Shown here one piece after another: positions 1 through 6,654 of a DNA stretch of 9,996 nt; position 1 is the first letter of the stretch, and the number at the start of each line of letters is the position of its first letter. The DNA lies in NCBI GenBank assembly GCA_937924465.1, contig CALDSP010000057.1, positions 1-9,996 on the forward strand, written 5' to 3'. The DNA is from an uncultured Leptospiraceae bacterium (GTDB lineage Bacteria > Spirochaetota > Leptospiria > Leptospirales > Leptospiraceae). The position numbers and the translations under genes are program-made. The notes beneath the pieces were generated by a model, which was not told the DNA's origin, made no database searches, and saw only the letters and a program-made list of their open reading frames with translations.

Positions 1-2
1 TT

Positions 3-452
3 GTAGATGCTTCTCTTTTTTCCATAGAATCTTTTCTTCGCCTTGCTTTATTTTCTCTAATTTTTGCGGTGGGTGCAAGTATTCTTGTTTTGCTTGGAGT
101 CATTGCCTTACTTGGAATGTTTACCTCCCATATTGAACTTCCGTTTACTGCTTGGATAGGAGGATTTATATTTTTTGTTTGGTTATTTTTGTTTTTAAAA
201 GACTACAACAAAAAAATTGAGCATTATACTTTAGACACCCTTTCCAAAACTGGTTATCCTTATAGAAGTTTTTTAGTGCTTTGGGGATTTGCAAATTTTG
301 TCTTTCTAATTCTCTTTTGGATGTATGGAAAAAATATTCTTTATGCTCAAGTTTTTGGAAATTTAGGGTTTTGGTTTTTATTCCACAATTTAAATTCAAA
401 ATTGTACGAAATTGAAGAAGCACTTGAAAGAATTAGAAAAGATCTAGAGTAA
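3..452 (+). CDS. Multi-pass membrane protein of unknown function, 3' end only
   Basis: The frame is open from the left edge of the window, so the gene starts upstream. The GTG at 69 falls inside a hydrophobic segment and is unlikely to be the true start. The visible 149 codons encode about four hydrophobic stretches: residues 11-40, 46-65, 89-108 and a weaker aromatic-rich one at 112-130. A lysine-rich loop (DYNKK) follows the second. The chain ends in a short charged helix (about 132-149, ELEEALERIRKDLE-like pattern of E, L, I, R and K) that would lie in the cytoplasm and could form a small coiled coil. I recognise no family motif or catalytic residues. It is probably an inner-membrane protein. 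The next gene in the same direction begins 118 bases later behind its own possible promoter, so linkage to it is uncertain. Confidence 0.75.
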   Translation, partial: VDASLFSIESFLRLALFSLIFAVGASILVLLGVIALLGMFTSHIELPFTAWIGGFIFFVWLFLFLKDYNKKIEHYTLDTLSKTGYPYRSFLVLWGFANFVFLILFWMYGKNILYAQVFGNLGFWFLFHNLNSKLYEIEEALERIRKDLE

Positions 453-510
453 CAAAAGGATATTTTGAATTCCAAAAATTTATCTATGTAAAAAATTTTT
501 TTGCTTGAAT

Positions 511-539
511 TTGTCTTATTCTAAGAAAAATAATAGTAT
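511..539 (+). promoter_or_regulatory. Candidate sigma-70-type promoter for the cyclic-nucleotide-binding protein gene
   Basis: TTGTCT (511-516) and TAGTAT (534-539) are separated by 17 bases. Each matches four of six consensus positions. They lie about 30 bases before the ATG at 571, which leaves a short leader. An overlapping TATATA at 537-542 is an alternative -10. In DNA this AT-rich such matches arise by chance, so this is only a candidate. Confidence 0.3.
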
Positions 540-570
540 ATAAAGTCCAAATTCTAATCTGGAAACGTCT

Positions 571-1785
571 ATGAACAAATCTTTAAGCCATACTATTTTT
601 TCCTTGGAAGAATACAACCAAGGCTCCTATGTGATTATTGAAGGCAAAAGAAGACAAAACTTTGAATTTTTTATCATTTTAGAGGGAGACGTAGAAGTTC
701 AAAAAATCAATCCAGAAAATGGAAGTTATTCCTCACAATATCTTAAAAAGGGGGATTTTTTTGGAGTCATTTCCGCAATGACTGGGCTTCCAGAGTTAGA
801 ATCTGTAATTGCTCTGAGCCCTCTAAAACTAATTGCAGTAAAGCGAGAAAAATTTGGAGAACTCATTCAAAAAAATCCCGTTTTAGCTATGAAGATCATT
901 CGTTCTTACTCTCTTCGCTTGAGAACTCTAGATCAAATCCAAAATAAAAATTTTGGTGGACAGTCAAAGGATTATTCTCAAGAAAACTCCCTTTTTCAGT
1001 TAGCCTTGTCTTATTTAGAATTAGGAAATAAAAACTTAGCTTCTTATATGCTCTCTAAATATTTACAATTGAGCCCAAATGGAGTTTATGTTCCTCAAGC
1101 AAAAATTGAACTTGCTAAACTCCCTAAATTAAATTTCCATAAACATGGAGATTACCAATCTAACATAAGAAATTTTTATCCAGGAGAGATTATTTTTTGT
1201 GAAGGAGAACCGGGAAATTCTCTCTATGTTATCATGGAAGGAGAAGTAAAAATTTTTAGAAACTCTGGAAATAGAGAAATTACCATGAATATTTTAAATC
1301 CTGGACAGATTTTTGGAGAAATGGCTTTATTAGATAAAAAGCCTCGTTCTGCTACCGCCATTGCAAATACAAACACAAAATTAGCCATTGTAAATAAAGT
1401 GAATTTTGAGGTAACGACTGAATTAAACCCTAAGCTCATGACTAAAGTTATTACGGTTCTTTCGGAAAGGGTCTGGATACTATACAGAAAAGTAATTAAT
1501 CGTTATATCAAAGATACACATCTGCGATTTTCAGATGCTTTTCTCATCTTAGCAGAACAAGCAAAAGCAAAAACTTTACCCGGCTCTTACTTTGAATATC
1601 CGTATAGTCCTGAAGAATTTTTAAATATTATGGGAATGCCACAAAATGAAATACAAAACCTTATTCGTTTCATAAACCTTCACAATTTTATGAAAATAGA
1701 CAAAAGCAAAATTGTTTGTAGAGATTTATATGTTTTAGAACGTTACGTGGAATCCAACAAAGAAAAAGAAAATAAATTTCGTTAG
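571..1785 (+). CDS. Tandem cyclic-nucleotide-binding protein with Crp-like C-terminal half
   Basis: The protein has 404 residues. Residues 8-120 form a first cNMP-binding beta-barrel. Residues 139-172 (LFQLALSYLELGNKNLASYM and onward) look like a single TPR-type helix pair. Residues 195-300 form a second cNMP domain with an intact phosphate-binding cassette: FGEMALL at 248-254 and PRSATA at 258-263, with Glu250 and Arg259 in the ligand-contacting positions. A long C-helix (about 296-335) follows, then a region that aligns without gaps to the Crp winged helix (SPEEFLNIMG at 346-355 through KIVC at 380-383). The C-terminal 200 residues therefore have the complete Crp/Fnr layout and length. The first domain has lost the Glu and Arg of the cassette (GLPELES at 72-78). 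The likely role is a cytoplasmic cNMP-responsive regulator or scaffold; ligand and DNA binding are inferences. A weak GGAAA at 561-565 precedes the ATG. The gene converges on ybiT. Confidence 0.88.
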   Translation: MNKSLSHTIFSLEEYNQGSYVIIEGKRRQNFEFFIILEGDVEVQKINPENGSYSSQYLKKGDFFGVISAMTGLPELESVIALSPLKLIAVKREKFGELIQKNPVLAMKIIRSYSLRLRTLDQIQNKNFGGQSKDYSQENSLFQLALSYLELGNKNLASYMLSKYLQLSPNGVYVPQAKIELAKLPKLNFHKHGDYQSNIRNFYPGEIIFCEGEPGNSLYVIMEGEVKIFRNSGNREITMNILNPGQIFGEMALLDKKPRSATAIANTNTKLAIVNKVNFEVTTELNPKLMTKVITVLSERVWILYRKVINRYIKDTHLRFSDAFLILAEQAKAKTLPGSYFEYPYSPEEFLNIMGMPQNEIQNLIRFINLHNFMKIDKSKIVCRDLYVLERYVESNKEKENKFR

Positions 1786-1786
1786 T

Positions 1787-1809
1787 AAAAAACTATTTAT
1801 CGCGATAGT
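1787..1809 (-). terminator. Weak possible terminator of ybiT
   Basis: Read on the minus strand, ACTAT (1809-1805) pairs with ATAGT (1796-1792) around an 8-base loop and is followed by six T's (1792-1787). The stem is only 5 bp and A/T-rich. The ybiT stop codon lies in the loop, and the tract runs up to the end of the converging gene. The position is right for a terminator but the structure is weak. Confidence 0.25.
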
Positions 1810-3437
1810 ATAGCTCCACTGCTAATTCTTTTATAAAACTCACTTCCCTCTTTTTGAAGATATTCATCATAAGTTCCATGAAAATCTATCACTCTTTCAG
1901 GTGTAACTTCAATAATTCTAGTTGCCAAAGAAGATACAAACTCTCTATCATGAGAAACAAAAATTACTGTTCCGGGAAACAAGGTAAGAGCATAGTTTAA
2001 TGATTCAATGGATTCTAAATCTAAATGATTGGTTGGTTCATCTAAGGCTAAAACATTATCTTCCATCATAATCATTTTAGCAATGATCAAACGTGATTTT
2101 TCTCCACCAGATAAAACACTTGTACTTTTTAAAGCCATATCCCCACTAAATAGCATTTTACCAAGAAGTCCGCGTATGACAGTAGTGTCGGTTGCGGGTG
2201 GTGCAAATTGATAAAGCCATTCTATAAGAGAAGGTTTATCTTCCCCAATACCTTCTTTATGATCTTGTGGAAAATAAGATGCATATACACTCATGCCCCA
2301 TTCTACAGTTCCAGAGTCAGGCTCCAATTGTTTCATGAGACATTTTATAAGAGTTGTCTTGCCTACTCCATTTGTTCCAACAATAGCAACTTTTTCCCCT
2401 TTCCCTATGCTTAAGGTTACATTTTCAAAAACCTTTACATTTCCGTAAGATTTAGAAATGTTGTTTGCGAAGATTACATCTTTTCCTAGTGGTTTGCTCA
2501 TTTTAAAACGAATATAAGGAGACACTCTAGAAGAAGGTTTAATTTCTACTTGTTGAGATTTTAGCTTTTCAATTAATTTTTGACGAGAAGTAGCTTGTTT
2601 TGCTTTGCTTGCATTTGCACTAAATCGGTTTACAAATTCTTGTAAGTCAGAAATTTTTTCTTTAATGCGTTTGTTTTCATTGAGCATTTGTTCTTTTAGC
2701 ATTTCGGATGCAGTCATGTAATCATCATAGTTGCCGGGAAATAATCGAATTGTATTATAATCTAAATCAGCAATATAAGTAGAGATAGCATTGATAAAAT
2801 GTCTATCGTGAGAAATAACAATTAAAACACCTTTATGAGATTTTAAAAAATCTTCTAACCATGCAATAGTTTTAATATCCAAATGGTTGGTTGGCTCATC
2901 TAAAAGTAAGATCTCTGGTTTTTGGTATAATACTTGAGCAAGCAAAACTCTTAGTTTAAATCCACCTGTAATTTTAGACATAGGTTCGTTATGCAAATGC
3001 TGTGGAATTCCTAAACCAACCAAAAGCTCACTCGCGTAACTTTCCGCTTCATAACCACCTAAGTCAGCAAACTTTTCTTCAATTTCACTTGCTCGAATTC
3101 CTTCCTCTTCTGTCATTTCAGGTAAAGAATACAACCTATCCCTTTCTTGAGACAATGCCCATAATTCTGCATGTCCCCTCAAAACTGTATTTAAAATAGT
3201 TTCGTTTTCATATTCATAATGATCTTGCTTTAAATAACCAAGTTGAACTCCCTTATCAATAGAAACTGTTCCAGAGGTAGGTTGTTCTAAGCCCGCTAAA
3301 ATTTTTAAAAAAGTAGATTTTCCAGAACCATTGGCTCCAATTAAGCCATATCGTTCTCCTTCCTTAAACTTTACGGTTACTTCTTCAAAAAGCGTTTTTT
3401 TACCAAAGCGAACTGTGAGATTACTTACGCTAATCAT
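1797..3437 (-). CDS. ybiT: ABC-F family ATPase, YbiT type (ribosome-associated translation factor)
   Basis: This soluble protein of 546 residues has two ABC ATPase domains and no membrane segments, the ABC-F layout. Domain 1 has Walker A GANGSGKST (34-42), a degenerate signature ITGGFKLR (156-163) and LLLDEPTNHLD (177-187). The inter-domain arm (about 225-310) has the YbiT-like RFSANASKAKQATSR segment (271-285). Domain 2 has GTNGVGKTT (354-362), LSGGEKSR (442-449) and LALDEPTNHLD (463-473), and ends with the very YbiT-like VSHDREFVSSLATR (494-507). Similarity to E. coli YbiT as I remember it runs the whole length; this chain has a slightly longer C-terminal tail. ABC-F proteins bind the ribosomal E site and act on stalled or initiating ribosomes; the precise role of YbiT is less settled. 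A GGAG (3448-3445) sits 7 bases before the ATG and fixes the start. The gene is transcribed divergently from the diguanylate cyclase. Confidence 0.95.
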   Translation of the reverse strand: MISVSNLTVRFGKKTLFEEVTVKFKEGERYGLIGANGSGKSTFLKILAGLEQPTSGTVSIDKGVQLGYLKQDHYEYENETILNTVLRGHAELWALSQERDRLYSLPEMTEEEGIRASEIEEKFADLGGYEAESYASELLVGLGIPQHLHNEPMSKITGGFKLRVLLAQVLYQKPEILLLDEPTNHLDIKTIAWLEDFLKSHKGVLIVISHDRHFINAISTYIADLDYNTIRLFPGNYDDYMTASEMLKEQMLNENKRIKEKISDLQEFVNRFSANASKAKQATSRQKLIEKLKSQQVEIKPSSRVSPYIRFKMSKPLGKDVIFANNISKSYGNVKVFENVTLSIGKGEKVAIVGTNGVGKTTLIKCLMKQLEPDSGTVEWGMSVYASYFPQDHKEGIGEDKPSLIEWLYQFAPPATDTTVIRGLLGKMLFSGDMALKSTSVLSGGEKSRLIIAKMIMMEDNVLALDEPTNHLDLESIESLNYALTLFPGTVIFVSHDREFVSSLATRIIEVTPERVIDFHGTYDEYLQKEGSEFYKRISSGAILSR

Positions 3438-3444
3438 TTATTTT

Positions 3445-3448
3445 CTCC
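3445..3448 (-). promoter_or_regulatory. Ribosome binding site of ybiT
   Basis: GGAG on the minus strand, inside CGGAGAA, lies 7 bases before the ybiT ATG. It is one of only two clear Shine-Dalgarno sequences in the window and supports the chosen start. Confidence 0.7.
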
Positions 3449-3542
3449 GAATGTCATTTTTTTTTAGATGAGTTTCAAGTCAAATCTATGAGTAATTTTC
3501 ACTAAAGAGTTGAGTTTATACAAAGAGCTTCTAATTTCACTG

Positions 3543-3548
3543 TATAAA
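3543..3548 (+). promoter_or_regulatory. Possible -10 element upstream of the diguanylate cyclase gene
   Basis: TATAAA at 3543-3548, directly preceded by TG, lies 37 bases before the ATG at 3586 in the divergent gap. No good -35 is found at 16-18 bases: TTGAGT at 3510-3515 is too far away and TATACA at 3517-3522 gives a 20-base spacer. Weak candidate. Confidence 0.2.
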
Positions 3549-3585
3549 AATGTTTACTTATTGAATGTAAAATATTTTTTGTTTC

Positions 3586-4773
3586 ATGAGTCCACTATCA
3601 AAAGGATTTAGATTGAAACTTTCGTTTAGAAAAAAAGTTAACCTAGGTTTTTTTGTATCCATCTTAATTATTTTGACCTTTACATTCTACGCTATTCATG
3701 TCTCAAATAACTTGGATCATGTAAAAAAACTAAACTTGAAAACATACGACGTAATTAAAAAACTTTACGATTTGATCTCCGAGACAAAGGATTTAGAGAT
3801 TCACAGAAAAGATTACCTACTTACAAAAAAGGATTTATACTTAGAAGCATATTATCACGTACTAGTTAACATACAAAAAGAAATCAATTTATTATATCTA
3901 CAAGATTATTTTAAAGATAAAGAAACCCAAAGAATAAGATTCATAAATATCATACAAATTATTTCCAAAAGTCTAGATTGTCTTTTAGAATGTAAATATG
4001 AGCCTCAAAAAAAAAATCCAATTCATGAAATAGTGAAAAATCATTTTCAGGTAACCGAAGTGAAAATTTTTGCTGAAGATATGAGAAACTTATTAGAAGA
4101 AATTGCAATGGAAGAAAGATATAACCTTTATGAAAAGCAGGATCAAGAAGAAAGATACTCTCACTTCATCAATTTCTTTATTGCTAGTGTTGGTGCCTTT
4201 GTTGTTCTTGGTTTATTTGTGTTAATTTATTTTGTAAATAGAGACATTTTGCTAGATAGATTACAAATAGCTGAACTAAAAAATTTATCGGTTACGGATG
4301 AACTCACAGGATTAAACAATAGAAGAGGATTTATCCAACAAGCTAAACATAGATTGCACGAAACAATCCTAAATAAAAAAAAATTATTTTTATATTTTAT
4401 TGATATGGATGACTTAAAAGTTATTAACGATACTCTTGGGCATGAATATGGAGACAGAGCAATTAAAACTCTTTCGGAAATTTTAAAACAGTCTTTTCGC
4501 CTTACAGATGTAATAGCAAGACTAGGTGGAGATGAATTTGCCGTGATTATGACAGATGAGCATGTACATCCATCAGTTATATACCAAAGACTTCAAAAAA
4601 AGATTTCTGAATACAACTCTACGAACAAAGAGCCTTTTAAACTTTCTATTAGCATAGGACATACAGAGTTTGATCCTTCCTCTCCAATGAGTATAGAGGA
4701 GGTAATACAAGAAGCAGACAAAAAAATGTACAAGCAAAAAAAAGAAAGAAAAGCCCAACAAAAAAAACAATGA
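3586..4773 (+). CDS. Membrane-anchored diguanylate cyclase (CHASE3-like sensor plus GGDEF)
   Basis: The protein has 395 residues. Transmembrane helix 1 is at about 19-38, a periplasmic sensor region at 39-192, helix 2 at about 193-217, a short linker, and a GGDEF domain at about 232-385. The sensor region contains ETKDLEIHRKDYLLTKKDLY (66-85), which resembles the ETGxRGYLLT core of CHASE3 domains. The catalytic domain is intact: FIDMDDLKVIND (271-282) with the metal-binding Asp273, LGHEYGD (284-290) and GGDEF (314-318). RLTD (305-308) lies five residues before GGDEF, the usual spacing of the RxxD inhibitory I-site. It should therefore make c-di-GMP from two GTP with product inhibition, controlled by a signal sensed outside the membrane. 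The ATG at 3586 has no Shine-Dalgarno; an in-frame TTG at 3613 is preceded by AAAGGA (3601-3606) at 6 bases and could be the true start. The chain ends in a Lys/Gln-rich tail. The gene converges on the acyl-CoA dehydrogenase gene. Confidence 0.95.
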   Translation: MSPLSKGFRLKLSFRKKVNLGFFVSILIILTFTFYAIHVSNNLDHVKKLNLKTYDVIKKLYDLISETKDLEIHRKDYLLTKKDLYLEAYYHVLVNIQKEINLLYLQDYFKDKETQRIRFINIIQIISKSLDCLLECKYEPQKKNPIHEIVKNHFQVTEVKIFAEDMRNLLEEIAMEERYNLYEKQDQEERYSHFINFFIASVGAFVVLGLFVLIYFVNRDILLDRLQIAELKNLSVTDELTGLNNRRGFIQQAKHRLHETILNKKKLFLYFIDMDDLKVINDTLGHEYGDRAIKTLSEILKQSFRLTDVIARLGGDEFAVIMTDEHVHPSVIYQRLQKKISEYNSTNKEPFKLSISIGHTEFDPSSPMSIEEVIQEADKKMYKQKKERKAQQKKQ

Positions 4774-4801
4774 GCCTGTAGTTGTTACTACAGGACTCAT
4801 T
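4760..4801 (-). terminator. Rho-independent terminator of the acyl-CoA dehydrogenase gene, overlapping the converging cyclase stop
   Basis: AATGAGCCTGTAGT (4769-4782) pairs with ACTACAGGACTCATT (4787-4801), giving about 14 bp with one bulged base and a TGTT loop. On the minus strand the stem is followed by G and eight T's (4767-4760), a textbook terminator 58 bases past the dehydrogenase stop. On the plus strand the stem is followed by A-rich sequence, so it would end cyclase transcripts less well. The TGA stop of the cyclase (4771-4773) lies inside the stem. Confidence 0.8.
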
Positions 4802-4858
4802 AGAAAAAAATTCTTCTAACTTCTAAACGGGTTGTATTGTTTCTACTTTACTATTCTT

Positions 4859-6559
4859 TTAAGGACTCATTTCGTAAACATTTTTTTGTGAATAAACAAA
4901 TTTTTTTAAAGCTGAGTCAAAATCATTGGGATTGGTTCTGGATTGTTGAACAATAGAAAGTAAGTTTTGCTTTTGCTCTTGAGTTGTGGAACCTTTTGTA
5001 TATACTTGGATTGCATACTTAGAAAAATCTCTTACCATAAAATCAAAGATTCTATCTACTAATTCTTTTTCAACATTCCACTGCTTAGCCCTTTCTAAAA
5101 TAAGTTGTCCGTAAGGAACCAAAGTAAACATTTCTCCAACAGAAAGCATGTAGTCTAAATCTTTTTGTTGAGCATCAGATAAAGGAGAATTTTTATAAAA
5201 ATTTTTAAAAGCCTCAATTTGTTGCTTAAAGACTTCTACATTTGGAGTATCATATAAACTATAAGCTTTTTTGTAATCATGAATTTTTATTTTCTTTAAT
5301 CCTTTTGTTGTTGAACCTTGTTGAAACAAAAATCCATCATTTGCCAAGTCTGTTCGTTCTGGAATCTCAGGATATTCCCCAACTTCAAACAACATAGACT
5401 CTAAAAATTGATTAATGAGAACCATATTTACGTGTGCCGTGCCTTCTAGTTTAGGTAAACCACGAATATCTCTTGCGGCAGTGTCAAAATAAGTGTCTGC
5501 TTCAAAACCTTTTGCAGCAATAGCATCCCACAATAAATTTATGACTTCTTCTCCTTGTACAGTTACTTTCATTTTAACAATAGGATTGTATAGTAAATAT
5601 CTCCTATCGTTCTCTGAGGCAGAGCGCATGTAGTCACAAGCTCTACTAGTAAAAAGTCTCATAGCTATAAGACGCATGTAAGCATCCATAAAAAGTTGCT
5701 TAATATGAGGAAAATCTGTCACGTAACTACCATAAAGTTTTCTATTACTTGCATGATTTAAAGCCTCATAGAAAGCATGGGTACAAATTCCAATGGACGC
5801 CCAACCTAAATTGTATTTACAAAAAGCAACTGTTGCTAAGGAAACATCCCATGCTTCTCTGTCTTTACTTAAAATTTCATCTTCTGAAATAGGATAATCC
5901 TTCACTTCAAATTCAGAAACATAGTTTTGAGTTGGAACAATGTTTTTTATTAGTTTATAATTTGGATGATTGCTCTGTAAAACAAAAAAAACAAACTTTT
6001 TAGAGTCTGAAAGCTTTCCGAAGGTTGAAATAAAAGCCGCTTTATTTCCATTTCCTATGTAATACTTATCTCCATTTGCCACGTAACGTCCATTTCCACT
6101 TGGAGTAAGCATCATATCTGTATTTATGAGATCGGCACCATGTTCTTTCTCTGAAAGTCCAAAAGCAAATATAGCACCCTGCTTTAGAAGTTCTGCTGTT
6201 TTTTGTTTGATTTTTTCATTTTTACTCATCCAAATTGGACCTAGTCCAAGCATAGAAACCTGCCAAGTATACCAATAAGCAAGTCCATAAAAACCTAAAA
6301 TTTCACTATAAACAGAATTCCTATAAGAATCCCAACGAGAATCAGAATCTCCATATCCTTTTGGAGTCATAAGTGTAGCAAAAGCATTTATACTCCCCTG
6401 AAATTCTACAAAATCAGCATACCAAACTCTGGCTAAGTCATCGGCTTTGAGTTTTTTCTTTCCTTTTTTCTCAAAGAACTCTATTGTTTTTTCCATAATA
6501 TTTTTTGACTTTGGATCTAACTTAGAAAAGTCCACTTTTTTGGGGTTCAGTAAATACAT
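4859..6559 (-). CDS. Acyl-CoA dehydrogenase with extra C-terminal helical domain (long-chain type likely)
   Basis: The ATG at 6559 is chosen because AAAGGAG sits 7 bases before it; the frame stays open to an ATG at 6640, but those 27 codons have no ribosome site and read unlike the family. The resulting 566-residue flavoprotein shows FGLSEKEHGAD (133-143), the FALTEPxAGSD-type FAD/substrate motif. SNRKLYG (271-277) corresponds to the R-x-x-F/Y-G flavin-contacting motif. LEGTAHVN (371-378) gives Glu372 as the likely catalytic base that removes the alpha proton. It should oxidise acyl-CoA to trans-2-enoyl-CoA and pass electrons to ETF in beta-oxidation. Medium-chain enzymes end near residue 400. 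Here about 170 mostly helical residues follow, an architecture reminiscent of VLCAD and ACAD9, so long-chain substrates are plausible but inferred. dusA lies 95 bases upstream on the same strand, and a strong terminator follows the stop. Confidence 0.9.
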   Translation of the reverse strand: MYLLNPKKVDFSKLDPKSKNIMEKTIEFFEKKGKKKLKADDLARVWYADFVEFQGSINAFATLMTPKGYGDSDSRWDSYRNSVYSEILGFYGLAYWYTWQVSMLGLGPIWMSKNEKIKQKTAELLKQGAIFAFGLSEKEHGADLINTDMMLTPSGNGRYVANGDKYYIGNGNKAAFISTFGKLSDSKKFVFFVLQSNHPNYKLIKNIVPTQNYVSEFEVKDYPISEDEILSKDREAWDVSLATVAFCKYNLGWASIGICTHAFYEALNHASNRKLYGSYVTDFPHIKQLFMDAYMRLIAMRLFTSRACDYMRSASENDRRYLLYNPIVKMKVTVQGEEVINLLWDAIAAKGFEADTYFDTAARDIRGLPKLEGTAHVNMVLINQFLESMLFEVGEYPEIPERTDLANDGFLFQQGSTTKGLKKIKIHDYKKAYSLYDTPNVEVFKQQIEAFKNFYKNSPLSDAQQKDLDYMLSVGEMFTLVPYGQLILERAKQWNVEKELVDRIFDFMVRDFSKYAIQVYTKGSTTQEQKQNLLSIVQQSRTNPNDFDSALKKFVYSQKNVYEMSP

Positions 6560-6566
6560 TTTATTT

Positions 6567-6573
6567 CTCCTTT
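6567..6573 (-). promoter_or_regulatory. Ribosome binding site deciding the acyl-CoA dehydrogenase start
   Basis: AAAGGAG on the minus strand, 7 bases before the ATG at 6559, is the best Shine-Dalgarno in the window. It places the start 27 codons inside the longest open frame. Confidence 0.8.
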
Positions 6574-6654
6574 TATATATCCTAACTGCACAAATGAAAA
6601 TATTCATTGAAATGCAATCGTTTTTATTAGTATTTAACAATATTAAAAGAAAGA

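Noticed and set aside
156..159. Degenerate first signature (ITGG instead of LSGG) in the ABC-F protein as a possible loss of function (residue positions 156-159).
   Set aside because: E. coli YbiT itself is also degenerate at this site as I recall it, and all Walker motifs and both catalytic glutamates are intact, so this looks like a family trait.
463..477. Inverted repeat TTTTG-AATTC-CAAAA after the partial membrane protein gene, as a possible terminator.
   Set aside because: The stem is 5 bp and A/T-rich, and no T-run follows it directly. It is not distinguishable from background in this AT-rich sequence.
4792..4871. The 10-mer AGGACTCATT occurs at 4792-4801 and again at 4862-4871.
   Set aside because: One copy is the right arm of the terminator stem and the other is the last codons of the dehydrogenase. 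Two copies of a 10-mer with no further structure are best explained by chance.
6560..6654. Possible separate promoter for the acyl-CoA dehydrogenase in the gap downstream of dusA (TATAAA next to the ribosome site, ATTG/CAAT short inverted repeat).
   Set aside because: The TATAAA abuts the Shine-Dalgarno and would give an almost leaderless transcript. No -35 lies at a good distance, and the 4-bp stem is trivial.
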